Shown here in pieces: positions 17,120 to 26,595 of a stretch of 54,467 bases of DNA. A program made the position numbers and the translations under genes. Where the stretch lies: NCBI GenBank assembly GCA_025358885.1, contig JANYHW010000094.1, forward strand, positions 1-54,467, written 5' to 3'. Below the pieces are notes generated by a model, which saw only the letters and a list, made by a program, of their open reading frames with translations, was not told where the DNA came from and made no database searches. Within the stretch, counting starts at the first letter, position 1, and each line of letters begins with the position of its first letter. Source of the stretch: Cytophagales bacterium. Lineage in GTDB: Bacteria; Bacteroidota; Bacteroidia; Cytophagales; Cyclobacteriaceae.

Positions 17120-19375
17120 ATGGATTATCTGGACAACCTCAACCCTTCGCAGCTCGAAGGCGTCATCAACACCGAAGGACCATGCATGCTCATCGCGGGC
17201 GCCGGATCAGGCAAGACCCGGGTGTTGACCTACCGCATCGCCCACCTGATCAAAAGTAAGGGGGTAGACCCTTTCAACATCATGGCCCTTACGTTCACTA
17301 ACAAAGCCGCCAGGGAAATGAGGGAACGGATTGAGCATGTGGTAGGCAAGGATGCCCGGAACCTGTGGATGGGGACCTTTCACTCGGTTTTTGCCAGGAT
17401 CCTCAGGGCCGAAGCACATCACCTGGGATACCCTAACAGCTTCACCATTTATGATACAGATGACTCAAAGTCCTTGATCAAACAGGTAGTAAGGGAAATG
17501 GGACTTGACGAGACCCAATACAAGGCAAATATTGTATACAACCGGATTTCAGGGGCTAAGAACAGGCTGGTGGGGTGGCAGGAGTACCTGAGCAATGCCT
17601 TAATTATGGGCGATGATGCAGCTAACCTTCGTCCTGAAATCGGCAATATTTATAAGGCTTATGCGCTCCGTTGCTTCAAATCCGGGGCCATGGATTTTGA
17701 CGACTTACTGTTCAATACAGACAGATTATTCAAAGAGCACTTGGAAGTCCTCAACAAATACCAACACCGCATTCATTACATACTGGTCGATGAGTTTCAG
17801 GACACAAACCTGTGCCAGTATTTCATCGTCCGGAAGCTAGCCGCCGTAAGAGAAAACATTTGTGTGGTGGGTGATGATGCGCAAAGTATTTATGCTTTCC
17901 GTGGCGCCGACATTACCAATATTTTGAATTTTGAGAAAGATTACGCGGACTTACGGATCATCAAACTCGAGCAAAACTATCGTTCGACTAAAAATATCGT
18001 GCAAGCCGCGAATTCAGTCATTGCAAAGAACAAGGCCCAAATCCCGAAAGATGTATGGACTTCGAATGAAGACGGACATCTCATCGAACTAATCAAGGCG
18101 GTGTCCGATAATGAAGAAGGTAAGCTGGTTGCCACATCCATCTTTGAAGAGAAGATGCAGCATCAGCTAAAATTCAGCGACTTTGCAATTCTTTACCGTA
18201 CCAACAGCCAAAGCAGGGCGATAGAAGAATCGCTCCGGCGAATGAACATCAAGTACAAGGTTGTCGGTGGCCTGTCCTTCTACCAAAGAAAAGAAATAAA
18301 AGACCTACTCGCCTACCTGAGGTATTCGATCAATCAACAGGACGAAGCATCGTTCAGAAGGATAATCAATCTTCCAAAAAGAGGGATCGGTGACTCTACC
18401 GTTGACAAGATCGTTGTTGCTGCAAATGATCATGCCATTTCTATTTGGGAGGTACTTCAAAATGCCAACTCTTTTCTCGGAGGAAGGGCAGCAGGTCAAA
18501 TTGATGATTTCGTCGCTATGATCAGGCGATTTGAAATCGAGATCCAGAGAAAGGATGCCTATGAAGCGGCGACAGAAATTACAAAGGGATCCGGGCTGCT
18601 AAGGGAACTTTATTCAGACAAAACAGTAGAAGGTTTAAGTCGTTATGAAAATGTTCAGGAACTGCTAAATGCCATCAAAGAATTTACCGACGATCCTGAG
18701 CGGGAGGACAAAGGGCTTGGTGCATTCCTGCAAGAAATCTCCCTGATCACCGGACAGGATGAAGACAAGGATAAAGACCCTGAGAAGGTAACGCTGATGA
18801 CCATCCACATGGCCAAAGGGCTGGAGTTCAGCTATGTGTATATCGTGGGAATGGAGGAGGACTTGTTTCCATCTCAAATGATGCTGAGCAGCAGGGCCGA
18901 ACTCGAGGAAGAGCGCAGGCTTTTCTATGTGGCAATCACCCGAGCCAAAAAACGTTTGTTCTTGAGCTACGCACTCACCCGATACCGGTTCGGTCGATTG
19001 AAGAATTGTGAACCGAGTCGATTCCTGGATGATGTGGATACCAATTTTGTCAAGGTAAGCGCAAAGTACGCGGGCATTGATTCTGTACCCTCCAACAGTC
19101 AGTTTGCAAGGAGCTTTGTGACCGGGATGAAAAAGACCATCAGTTCACAACCAGCCTCCAAGGTCACCAGCTACAGGCCGCCAGCTGATTTTGCACCCAG
19201 TGACACTTCCGGCCTCAAGGAAGGGATGAAGGTAGAGCATCCTAAGTTCGGTTTTGGTCAGGTAGTGAAGCTGGACGAAAGCGGCGCCGACCGCAAAGCA
19301 AAAATCAATTTCAATGATTTTGGAGAGAAGACCTTATTGCTTAGTTTTGCTAAGTTGAAAATACACGAGAATTGA
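17120..19375 (+). CDS. UvrD/PcrA-type ATP-dependent DNA helicase
   Basis: 751 residues from the ATG at 17120; a TTG at 17102 is an alternative. Superfamily 1A 3'-5' helicase acting in repair and replication-fork processing. Motifs seen in order: NPSQLEGV (Q motif), Walker A GAGSGKT (27-33), LTFTNKAAREMRER (Ia), VDEFQDTN (II), DDAQSIYAFRGADI (III), LEQNYRSTKNI (IV), VTLMTIHMAKGLEF (V) and RRLFYVAITRAKKRL (VI). The C-terminal end has the PcrA/UvrD-like segment VEHPKFGFGQVVKLDESG. The PcrA versus UvrD name cannot be decided from the sequence alone. Confidence 0.93.
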   Translation: MDYLDNLNPSQLEGVINTEGPCMLIAGAGSGKTRVLTYRIAHLIKSKGVDPFNIMALTFTNKAAREMRERIEHVVGKDARNLWMGTFHSVFARILRAEAHHLGYPNSFTIYDTDDSKSLIKQVVREMGLDETQYKANIVYNRISGAKNRLVGWQEYLSNALIMGDDAANLRPEIGNIYKAYALRCFKSGAMDFDDLLFNTDRLFKEHLEVLNKYQHRIHYILVDEFQDTNLCQYFIVRKLAAVRENICVVGDDAQSIYAFRGADITNILNFEKDYADLRIIKLEQNYRSTKNIVQAANSVIAKNKAQIPKDVWTSNEDGHLIELIKAVSDNEEGKLVATSIFEEKMQHQLKFSDFAILYRTNSQSRAIEESLRRMNIKYKVVGGLSFYQRKEIKDLLAYLRYSINQQDEASFRRIINLPKRGIGDSTVDKIVVAANDHAISIWEVLQNANSFLGGRAAGQIDDFVAMIRRFEIEIQRKDAYEAATEITKGSGLLRELYSDKTVEGLSRYENVQELLNAIKEFTDDPEREDKGLGAFLQEISLITGQDEDKDKDPEKVTLMTIHMAKGLEFSYVYIVGMEEDLFPSQMMLSSRAELEEERRLFYVAITRAKKRLFLSYALTRYRFGRLKNCEPSRFLDDVDTNFVKVSAKYAGIDSVPSNSQFARSFVTGMKKTISSQPASKVTSYRPPADFAPSDTSGLKEGMKVEHPKFGFGQVVKLDESGADRKAKINFNDFGEKTLLLSFAKLKIHEN

Positions 19376-19436
19376 CATTGCCGATCCCGGCAGGCCCCAG
19401 ATGGCCAGCTAATTTCTAAACTAGAATATCTACTAC

Positions 19437-20120
19437 ATGCTTCCAGAATACAACTCACAACGCCCCCTCATTATTCTTAAAGAATACGGTCGTAACATTC
19501 AGAAAATCGTCGAGCATATTCGCACCATCGACGACAAGGACAAAAGGACTGAACTCTCATACACGCTCATTGAGCTTATCAAGCAACTCAACCCAACCGT
19601 CCGTGAGTCTGTTGAAAATCCCCAGCGGCTGTGGGACGACCTTTTTATCATTGCTGACTTCAACCTGGATGTAAACAACCCATTCAACCCGCCCGAAAAG
19701 GATATTTTGTCGAAGAAGCCCATGCTGGTGCCTTACCCACAAAGTGATGTCCGTTTCAAACACTATGGAAAAAATATTGAACGGCTCGTAAAAGAAGCAT
19801 TGAAGAAGGAAGACCCCCAGGACAGGGAAGACGCCGTGATCTACCTGGGCAAGCTGATGAAGACATTCTATGGGAGCTGGAACAAGGAGATCCTCGATGA
19901 CTCTGTAATCCTGAAAGATATTCAACTGATGTCCGGCGGAAAGCTCAGCATGAACCTGGAAAAAGTGCGTGAAGATAACCTCTTTGAGAAACTATACCGG
20001 GAACGCAAGAAACCTCATCCACAAGGAGGTCATTCCAATCAGCGCCAGGGTGGCGGTGGCGGAGGTGGTGGTCGACCATTCAAAAAGCGATTCAATCCCC
20101 ACCGCAGAAGAGACCAATGA
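19437..20120 (+). CDS. DUF4290 family protein
   Basis: 227 residues of the Bacteroidota-specific DUF4290 family, function unknown. The conserved helical core covers about 1-185 (YNSQRPLIILKEYGRNIQKI near the start, later FKHYGKNIERLVKEAL). The C-terminus is a low-complexity Gly/Arg/His tail (QRQGGGGGGGGRPFKKRF), which might bind RNA or nucleic acid by composition. The gene overlaps murA by four bases (ATGA), so the two are translationally coupled; this pairing is common in the phylum. Confidence 0.88.
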   Translation: MLPEYNSQRPLIILKEYGRNIQKIVEHIRTIDDKDKRTELSYTLIELIKQLNPTVRESVENPQRLWDDLFIIADFNLDVNNPFNPPEKDILSKKPMLVPYPQSDVRFKHYGKNIERLVKEALKKEDPQDREDAVIYLGKLMKTFYGSWNKEILDDSVILKDIQLMSGGKLSMNLEKVREDNLFEKLYRERKKPHPQGGHSNQRQGGGGGGGGRPFKKRFNPHRRRDQ

Positions 20121-21421
20121 GTTCGTTCCGGATTCAGGGCGGCAAGCGCCTAAAAGGCGAAATCATCCCACAAGGAGCCAAGAATGAGGCCCTGCAGATT
20201 TTGTGTGCCACTCTGCTTACACATGAGCCTGTGGTGGTTCATAATATTCCGAATATCGTCGATGTCAACAAGCTCATCGAGTTACTGGGGGATTTGGGGT
20301 GCAAAGTCGAAAAGTTAGAGCACCAGAGTTATCGATTTACCGCTTTAACAATTAGTACAAAACATCTTGAGACTGAATCCTACCGGAAGAAAGCAGCTTC
20401 ACTCAGGGGTTCAGTCATGTTGCTGGGACCCATCCTGGCAAGATTCGGAAAGGCAAGCATTCCCAAACCAGGCGGAGATAAAATAGGAAGAAGACGACTG
20501 GACACCCACTTTGTCGGCTTTCAAAACCTTGGCGCTAAATTCAATTTCGATGCTAATGAAAGTCTCTTCCATATAGATGCTTCCGGTTTGAAAGGTGCCT
20601 ATATGCTTCTGGATGAGGCGTCAGTCACGGGTACAGCCAACATCGTGATGGCAGCGGTACTGGCAAAGGGGACAACAACCATCTACTACGCAGCCTGCGA
20701 ACCTTATCTTCAACAACTTTGCCATATGCTTAACCGCATGGGGGCAAACATCAGTGGTATCGGCTCCAACCTGCTGACTATCCAGGGCGTTTCCAAACTT
20801 CATGGCACTGAACATACACTTTTGCCAGACATGATTGAGATTGGATCGTTCATTGGTCTAGCCGCTATGACCCGGTCTGAAATCACGATTAAGAATTGTC
20901 GCATCGACATGCTGGGGATCATCCCGGAGACATTCCGCAAACTCGGCATTAAAATGGAATTCAGGGGCGATGATATCTTTATTCCGGCACAAGATCATAT
21001 TGAGATAGAAAGTTTTATTGATGGTTCAATCCTCACAATTGCAGACTCGCCGTGGCCAGGGTTTACACCTGACCTAATCAGCGTTGCCCTGGTGGTGGCC
21101 ACCCAGGCGAAAGGAACCGTCCTCATTCATCAAAAGATGTTTGAGAGCCGTTTGTTCTTTGTCGACAAACTTATTGATATGGGCGCCCAGATTATCCTGT
21201 GTGACCCACATCGTGCAACAGTAACCGGCCTCGACAGAAAGTATCCGCTCCGCGGCATCAAGATGTCTTCACCCGACATTCGCGCAGGCGTTGCATTATT
21301 AATTGCCGCCCTTTCTGCCCAGGGAGAAAGTGAGATTTCCAATGCAGAGCAAATTGACCGTGGGTACCAGGAGATCGAGGGAAGGTTGAAGAAACTGGGA
21401 GCATTGATAGAAAGAATCTGA
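20117..21421 (+). CDS. murA: UDP-N-acetylglucosamine 1-carboxyvinyltransferase, Cys-to-Asp form
   Basis: 434 residues. MurA transfers enolpyruvate from PEP to UDP-GlcNAc, the first committed step of peptidoglycan synthesis in the cytoplasm. The fold is the EPSP-synthase type; GAKNEALQILCATLL near the start contains the catalytic Lys-Asn pair. The mobile loop reads PGGDKIGRRRLDTH: Asp121 stands where fosfomycin-sensitive enzymes have Cys (Cys115 in E. coli). Asp at this position is known from Mycobacterium and Chlamydia and gives intrinsic fosfomycin resistance. The gene is coupled to DUF4290 by a four-base overlap. Confidence 0.95.
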   Translation: MSSFRIQGGKRLKGEIIPQGAKNEALQILCATLLTHEPVVVHNIPNIVDVNKLIELLGDLGCKVEKLEHQSYRFTALTISTKHLETESYRKKAASLRGSVMLLGPILARFGKASIPKPGGDKIGRRRLDTHFVGFQNLGAKFNFDANESLFHIDASGLKGAYMLLDEASVTGTANIVMAAVLAKGTTTIYYAACEPYLQQLCHMLNRMGANISGIGSNLLTIQGVSKLHGTEHTLLPDMIEIGSFIGLAAMTRSEITIKNCRIDMLGIIPETFRKLGIKMEFRGDDIFIPAQDHIEIESFIDGSILTIADSPWPGFTPDLISVALVVATQAKGTVLIHQKMFESRLFFVDKLIDMGAQIILCDPHRATVTGLDRKYPLRGIKMSSPDIRAGVALLIAALSAQGESEISNAEQIDRGYQEIEGRLKKLGALIERI

Positions 21422-21436
21422 TAAACTTTCCTCCCA

Positions 21437-21463
21437 CTTGATGTTTCAAATTGGAACATCAAG
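21437..21463. terminator. Stem-loop between convergent murA and hydrolase genes
   Basis: A perfect 9-bp inverted repeat (CTTGATGTT at 21437-21445 and AACATCAAG at 21455-21463, 9-base loop) lies 15 bases after the murA stop. It lacks a clear T-run on either side, so it may act as an RNA 3'-end stabiliser rather than a classical terminator. Confidence 0.5.
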
Positions 21464-21486
21464 ATTTACCGGAAAATGACGACGTA

Positions 21487-22887
21487 CTACCTGATTTGGA
21501 TTTTCAACCAATCCGAAATCTCTTTCAACGCGGCCGGAGAAAAAGTCTGCTCGATGGTGGCATACTCGGTGGGTGAACCTGTTTTGCATTCCTGAAAAAG
21601 GTGGTTCAGATTGGGCAATTCTTTGGCTGTAACCGCTTTGTTTCGGCCTTTGGCCAGACCGTGCTGAATGCCGTTCAAATTGACTTCAGCTGGCACCTGT
21701 AGATCCTTTGATCCATTCAATGCCAATACGGGGCACCGGACATCTTTCAAGATCAGGCTCGGATCGTAAGTCAGAAAGAATCTCATCCATGGGCCCGTCA
21801 ATTGATTTATTTGTTGGTTGACAAAATTCTCCCGATCAGTTTCTTTCGGTCTTGAAATTTCCGGTAGTTCATTTATGTTGTCGAGCAGGTATGTCCGGAG
21901 GTCAGCTTTGAGTTTTTCGGCATCCGATGACTTCTGAATAATATCAAATGCCCCCTGGGTTATTTTTTTGTTCTTCTCGAGAGCCTCATCCGAAACACCA
22001 GAAGCTTTGCCAATCAACTCCTGTTGCATGAGCAGCAGCCGATCGCCACGAATACCTGTTCCAGCAAGCAACACAATGAATCCTATTTCTTTTTTCAGTT
22101 TCGCTGCCACCATGGGTGCAATAATCCCGCCTTCGCTGTGGCCTATCAACCCAATCTTATCCTTATCGACATCGCCTCTCCCTTGAAGATATGAAATCGC
22201 TGCTTCGACATCGGTGGCAAGGTCCTGTGAGGTCGCAGCCTTGAAATCACCCTTCGATTCTGCCGTTCCCCGATCATCAAACCGCAATACTCCAACTCCA
22301 TTTCGGGTTAAATAGTCGGACAGCACCAGGAAAGGCTTGTGGCCTAACAACTCCTCATCACGGTTCTGGGGTCCACTGCCACTGATCAATACAACAAAAG
22401 GATATGAGCCCGCCTTCTCAGGCCTGGTCAACGTGCCTGCCAAAACAATACTTGCCTTCGCGTTGGTAAACTTGATTTCCTCCGAATAGTAAGGATATGG
22501 CTTTAAGGGCTCCTGGGGTCGCACTGGTTTTTCCTTTGTGATAATCTCCCGACCCAACGTCAGTGGAAAAGACTGACCACCTTGTTTAAAGGTACCAACA
22601 ACCATCCCATCAACCCCCAATTCGCCCGTATATTCAATCCCTGCATTCTTAACCTCTAACTTGAGGACATTGTTGACAAATGTTGTAGACGTTACCGGTA
22701 TCCCCTTTGCTCCCTGGTCAGGACTGTCCATGGTGGAGCGAAAGTCATCTTCAGTTTTCTCGATATTGAATACCACCCTTAGCTGCATTCCCTGCACCTT
22801 GAGGAGCCCGTTCCATTGTCCCGAAATTTCCTGGCCATGCACAACCAGTGGAAACAATGTCAGCAGTAAAAGATACAAGGTTTTCAT
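21487..22887 (-). CDS. Secreted alpha/beta hydrolase (YbbA/serine aminopeptidase-like)
   Basis: 466 residues from the ATG at 22887, chosen because it opens a signal peptide (MKTLYLLLLTLFPLVVHGQ). An upstream frame opening at 22986 lacks one. An N-terminal beta-rich domain (about 20-120, SGQWNGLLKVQGMQLRVVF) is followed by the alpha/beta-hydrolase fold. That fold has the oxyanion strand FVVLISGSGPQNRDE, the FDDRGTAESKG segment and the nucleophile elbow GLIGHSEGGIIAP (GHSEG Ser). VLALNGSKDLQVP carries the acid Asp, and the catalytic His lies in LPNLNHLFQ. The protein probably acts in the periplasm on an ester or peptide substrate. Confidence 0.85.
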   Translation of the reverse strand: MKTLYLLLLTLFPLVVHGQEISGQWNGLLKVQGMQLRVVFNIEKTEDDFRSTMDSPDQGAKGIPVTSTTFVNNVLKLEVKNAGIEYTGELGVDGMVVGTFKQGGQSFPLTLGREIITKEKPVRPQEPLKPYPYYSEEIKFTNAKASIVLAGTLTRPEKAGSYPFVVLISGSGPQNRDEELLGHKPFLVLSDYLTRNGVGVLRFDDRGTAESKGDFKAATSQDLATDVEAAISYLQGRGDVDKDKIGLIGHSEGGIIAPMVAAKLKKEIGFIVLLAGTGIRGDRLLLMQQELIGKASGVSDEALEKNKKITQGAFDIIQKSSDAEKLKADLRTYLLDNINELPEISRPKETDRENFVNQQINQLTGPWMRFFLTYDPSLILKDVRCPVLALNGSKDLQVPAEVNLNGIQHGLAKGRNKAVTAKELPNLNHLFQECKTGSPTEYATIEQTFSPAALKEISDWLKIQIR

Positions 22888-22900
22888 CTGGTCGGTAAAT

Positions 22901-23716
22901 TTAATGAGGTGGTTCAGCAATGAGCACTTTCGCCCTGGCACCAAACAATTCTCCATTTTTATCTTTAAAGGTAAGTTGCCTGTCAATAGCCGCTTTGTCT
23001 ATATAATAGTCCGGATAAAACAACGAATCATTTCTCAATGTGTAATCAAAACCGGCCATTTCAAGTCCATCTTTTGACGTAGAAGAGACCCACACCCTAT
23101 TATTCACCTTAACCCTTACATAGTCCTTGTCCTCCGTTGCATGGTATTCAGGTTCAAGATCAGATAGTTTTTTATGAACAATAGCATAAACACTATAATA
23201 GATACCCCCATCCTCGAGGCCAAGAACATCGGCGTCAAGCCATTCAATAATCTTGTTCTTTTCAATGGGTTGTTCATAACACGACTTCACAAACTTTACA
23301 ACCGTGTTGTAGTCATCTTTTGTGAATACTTCGGGGTCTAAGTACAAAGTATGCGACTCCTGGGTTGGCGGTAACTTATCCCTGGTCCTGGCAACCGTAT
23401 CGATGATGGAATATTCCACACCCTCAAGCTGGTTCTTGATCGCCGGGAAGACATCCATTTCAAGAGAGCCTGTTCCCACAAGGATCTTTTCGTCATTTGA
23501 GCCTGCTCGTCTAAAAACAATTTTTCGATAGTGAAGGGTCGTTTCAATGGTCGTCTTCGAACGCATTTCGAAAGCAAAGGCATTTCCCTCGAATGGAACT
23601 TCCTCCGATCGTTCTAATTTTTCACAGGACTCGAGGAACGTACCGGCAATGAGTACCGCACAGGAAATCAGACTTCTAATCCCTATATTTTTTATCTGCT
23701 TAAATTCACTCATCAT
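22901..23716 (-). CDS. Lipoprotein of unknown function
   Basis: 271 residues from the ATG at 23716 (a second ATG follows directly). The hydrophobic leader ends in a plausible lipobox (GTFLESC), so it is probably lipid-anchored. The mature part is acidic and beta-rich, with no recognised domain. It begins 14 bases upstream of the hydrolase gene start and is read in the same direction, so the two are probably co-transcribed. Confidence 0.65.
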   Translation of the reverse strand: MMSEFKQIKNIGIRSLISCAVLIAGTFLESCEKLERSEEVPFEGNAFAFEMRSKTTIETTLHYRKIVFRRAGSNDEKILVGTGSLEMDVFPAIKNQLEGVEYSIIDTVARTRDKLPPTQESHTLYLDPEVFTKDDYNTVVKFVKSCYEQPIEKNKIIEWLDADVLGLEDGGIYYSVYAIVHKKLSDLEPEYHATEDKDYVRVKVNNRVWVSSTSKDGLEMAGFDYTLRNDSLFYPDYYIDKAAIDRQLTFKDKNGELFGARAKVLIAEPPH

Positions 23717-23734
23717 ATAGTAAAGGACCTCTTG

Positions 23735-24511
23735 TTACAACTCAATTTTCAAACCAACGGGACAATGATCAGACCCATGATACTCATTATAGATCAATGC
23801 ATCTTTTGCGGCTGGCATTATCCGGTGGTCAACCAGGAAATGATCAATCCGCCAGCCAACGTTTTTCTCTCGGCCGCTGGTCACGAAACTCCAGTATGAG
23901 TATTTGACTTCTTTTGGATAAAAGTGCCGAAAGCTGTCAACAAATCCTGCATCCAGCATTCTGCTGAAGCCATCTATCTCGCGTTGTGTATAGCCGGCTG
24001 ATTTGTTGTAGTTCTCCTTCGGCCGGGCCAGATCGATGGGCTGGTGGGCAACGTTAAAATCGCCGCACACGATGACTGGTTTGCGTTTCTTCAGCCAGGA
24101 CAAGTAATGATTAAATTCGGAATCCCAACTCTCCCGGTAGTCCAGCCGCGCCAGGCCGTCACCTGAATTCGGGGTATAAACAGTGACAAGGAAATAATTG
24201 ATGAACTCTGCGGTGATTACTCTCCCCTCCTGATCATATTTCTCCAGTCCAATATCGTAGGTGACGTTGATGGGTTCGGCCTTGGAGATAATGGCAGTAC
24301 CGGAGTACCCCTTTCTTGCTTTGGAGGAGTTAACGTACACATGATGGCTTTTGAGCACATCGAGTGATTCTGACGATTCATCTTCCCCTGCTTTTGTTTC
24401 CTGAAGGCAAATGACATCCGGGGCCATGGCTTTCACACTCTCCACAAACCCCTTTTTCATGATGGCACGAACGCCATTAACATTCCAGGAAACCAGGTGA
24501 AGAAGGGACAT
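23735..24511 (-). CDS. xth: Exodeoxyribonuclease III / AP endonuclease
   Basis: 258 residues of the exonuclease III/APE1 family; cleaves DNA 5' of abasic sites and degrades 3' ends in base excision repair. Motifs: the start SWNVNGVRA (metal-binding Asn), the metal ligand Glu38 in VICLQETKAG, CGDFNVAH with the catalytic Asp/Asn pair, VGWRIDHFLV and the final GSDHCPVGL with the catalytic Asp-His. Its promoter matches the Bacteroidota consensus well. Confidence 0.95.
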   Translation of the reverse strand: MSLLHLVSWNVNGVRAIMKKGFVESVKAMAPDVICLQETKAGEDESSESLDVLKSHHVYVNSSKARKGYSGTAIISKAEPINVTYDIGLEKYDQEGRVITAEFINYFLVTVYTPNSGDGLARLDYRESWDSEFNHYLSWLKKRKPVIVCGDFNVAHQPIDLARPKENYNKSAGYTQREIDGFSRMLDAGFVDSFRHFYPKEVKYSYWSFVTSGREKNVGWRIDHFLVDHRIMPAAKDALIYNEYHGSDHCPVGLKIEL

Positions 24512-24528
24512 AGCGCTTAATTGAAGGC

Positions 24529-24558
24529 CAAATCTAAGGGAGTCAGTCTAGGTCGCAA
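24529..24558 (-). promoter_or_regulatory. Bacteroidota-type promoter of the exonuclease III gene
   Basis: On the minus strand, TTG (24558-24556), a 19-base spacer and TAGATTTG (24536-24529) match TTG-N19-TAnnTTTG exactly. The ATG follows 17 bases after the -7 element, giving a very short leader. Confidence 0.75.
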
Positions 24559-24596
24559 AGCCTTGAGTGAAATGATTCTGATGCCTGGCAACTCAA

Positions 24597-26495
24597 TCAG
24601 AAATGATATCGAACAAATGCCTCCATGGCCTCATATTCGGCAAGCCCAAGTTCATTGTAGGCTTCCGCTGTAGCGTGGTTCCGGTCCTCCGCCCGAACCC
24701 AAAACTCCCGTTTGTCATTTCCAGGGAAGACAGCACTGTCCTTTTGTGACTGATGCTTGAATACTGCTCTTCGCTTCCGCATCAATTCATCAGGGCTCAG
24801 AGGCACAGCCATCTCAATTTGATCAATGTCCCATTCCTGCCACGCACCACGGTACAACCAGACATAACAGTCCTTCATCCATGGTTTCTTTTTCAGTCTT
24901 CTGAGTGCTTCATATATGGCAGCCAGGCAAACACGGTGTGTTCCGTGAGGATCCGACAAATCACCTGCTGCGTATATCTGGTGCGGTTTTATTTCTTCTA
25001 TAAGATCGACAATGATTTGGATGTCCTTTTCACTCAAAGGTTTCTTTTTCACCTTACCGGTTTCATAAAATGGCATGTCGAGAAAGTGTGCTTGTGAGTC
25101 AGGGATCCCCGTGTATCGACAGCCAGCCTTTGCCTCTCCCCTCCGAATCAGGCCCTTTATTCTCATCACTTCAGGGCTGTCCACTTGTCCAGGTTTCTTT
25201 TCCTTGATCGAAGTCAGGATTTTTTTATAGAACTTCTCACCATCTGATTTATTCAGTCCAAAGGCCACATTAAAATCACGGACGAAGTCGGCGAAACGGA
25301 CGGCATCGTCATCAAAAACGGCAATGTTGCCTGAGGTCTGGTAGGCTACATGGACTTTATGCCCCTGGTCTGCGAGCCGGATAAATGTTCCGCCCATGGA
25401 TATCACATCGTCATCTGGGTGAGGGCTGAATATAATGACTCGTTTTGGGAATGGTTTTGCCCGCTCCGGCCTATTGGTATCGTCTGATTTCGGCTTTCCG
25501 CCCGGCCAGCCGGTAATGGTGTGTTGCAACTCATTGAATACCCTGATGTTGACATTGTATGCCGAACCTAACTCAGTTACAATGTCGCCCATGCCATGCT
25601 CCATGTAATCATGGTTAGTCAACTTCAGTATGGGTTTCTGAACCGTCTGGCATAACCACACTACTGCCTTACGAATAAGTGTATTATCCCATTCAACACT
25701 CTCCAGCAGCCATGGCGTACGGACTTTCGTAAGATGAGATGACGCAGCATCGTCGAGAATAACGAACGCATCGGAATGTTTTTGCAGATAGGTGGAGGGT
25801 ACTTGATCGGTAATCGGACCCTCCACAGCCTTTTGAACAATTGGCGCTTTTCCCTCACCCCAGGCCATCATGATCGTTCGCTTCGACTTCAGGATTGTAC
25901 CCACGCCCATGGTCAAGGCTTTCTTGGGAACATTTTCCTCTCCAAAAAAATCACTCGCCGCATCCATACGGGTAACCTGATCCAGGGTAATCATTCGTGT
26001 AACTGAACGCTCTGAAGAACCCGGTTCATTGAACCCGATATGGCCCGTGCGACCTATCCCGAGGATCTGAATGTCAATGCCACCCAGGTCATCGATCTTC
26101 TTCTCATACGCTTTGCAAAAGGAAGCAACCTTGTCTTTGGGGAGCGTACCATCGGGAATGTTAATATTCCTGGAAGGCACATCAATATGATCGAACAGAT
26201 GCTCCTTCATGAATCGCACATAACTCTGCAACGAGTCTGGCGACATGGGATAGTATTCATCCAAATTGAAAGTAATCACATTTTTGAAACTCAGACCCTT
26301 CCGATGCATTCTTACCAGTTCCTCATATACCCGGGTAGGTGTTGACCCCGTGGCCAATCCCAACACACAGTGCTTCTTCTCCTTTTGACGTCTTCGAATA
26401 AGGGTTGCAATCTCATTCGCAACAAATACTGAGGCTTCTTCCGACGTATTGAAAATTCTCGTGGGTATTTTCTCAAGGACTGATGACATACTCAT
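24597..26495 (-). CDS. nagB: Glucosamine-6-phosphate deaminase fused to a PIG-L (LmbE-like) deacetylase
   Basis: 632 residues, about twice the length of a plain NagB. The N-terminal NagB domain (about 1-285) has GLATGSTPTRVYEEL, FNLDEYYPM with Asp79, and GRTGHIGFNEPGS with His152 and Glu157. The position matching E. coli Asp141 is Thr150. A linker (about 290-350) leads to the PIG-L/LmbE domain (351-632). That domain has the metal motif HPDDD (359-363) and the later DPHGTHR. Expected chemistry is deamination of glucosamine-6-P to fructose-6-P, plus removal of an N-acyl group from an amino sugar by the second domain. The fusion is known in Bacteroidota. Neighbours are a symporter and AnmK. Confidence 0.92.
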   Translation of the reverse strand: MSMSSVLEKIPTRIFNTSEEASVFVANEIATLIRRRQKEKKHCVLGLATGSTPTRVYEELVRMHRKGLSFKNVITFNLDEYYPMSPDSLQSYVRFMKEHLFDHIDVPSRNINIPDGTLPKDKVASFCKAYEKKIDDLGGIDIQILGIGRTGHIGFNEPGSSERSVTRMITLDQVTRMDAASDFFGEENVPKKALTMGVGTILKSKRTIMMAWGEGKAPIVQKAVEGPITDQVPSTYLQKHSDAFVILDDAASSHLTKVRTPWLLESVEWDNTLIRKAVVWLCQTVQKPILKLTNHDYMEHGMGDIVTELGSAYNVNIRVFNELQHTITGWPGGKPKSDDTNRPERAKPFPKRVIIFSPHPDDDVISMGGTFIRLADQGHKVHVAYQTSGNIAVFDDDAVRFADFVRDFNVAFGLNKSDGEKFYKKILTSIKEKKPGQVDSPEVMRIKGLIRRGEAKAGCRYTGIPDSQAHFLDMPFYETGKVKKKPLSEKDIQIIVDLIEEIKPHQIYAAGDLSDPHGTHRVCLAAIYEALRRLKKKPWMKDCYVWLYRGAWQEWDIDQIEMAVPLSPDELMRKRRAVFKHQSQKDSAVFPGNDKREFWVRAEDRNHATAEAYNELGLAEYEAMEAFVRYHF

Positions 26496-26595
26496 AATCT
26501 GGTCTTGTTATAGATTTATCTAAAATTATCCCAACAATTAAACTGAAAGCAAATTTAAAGTCAATTTACGTTTGAAAGTGCCTCCCGGAATCATT

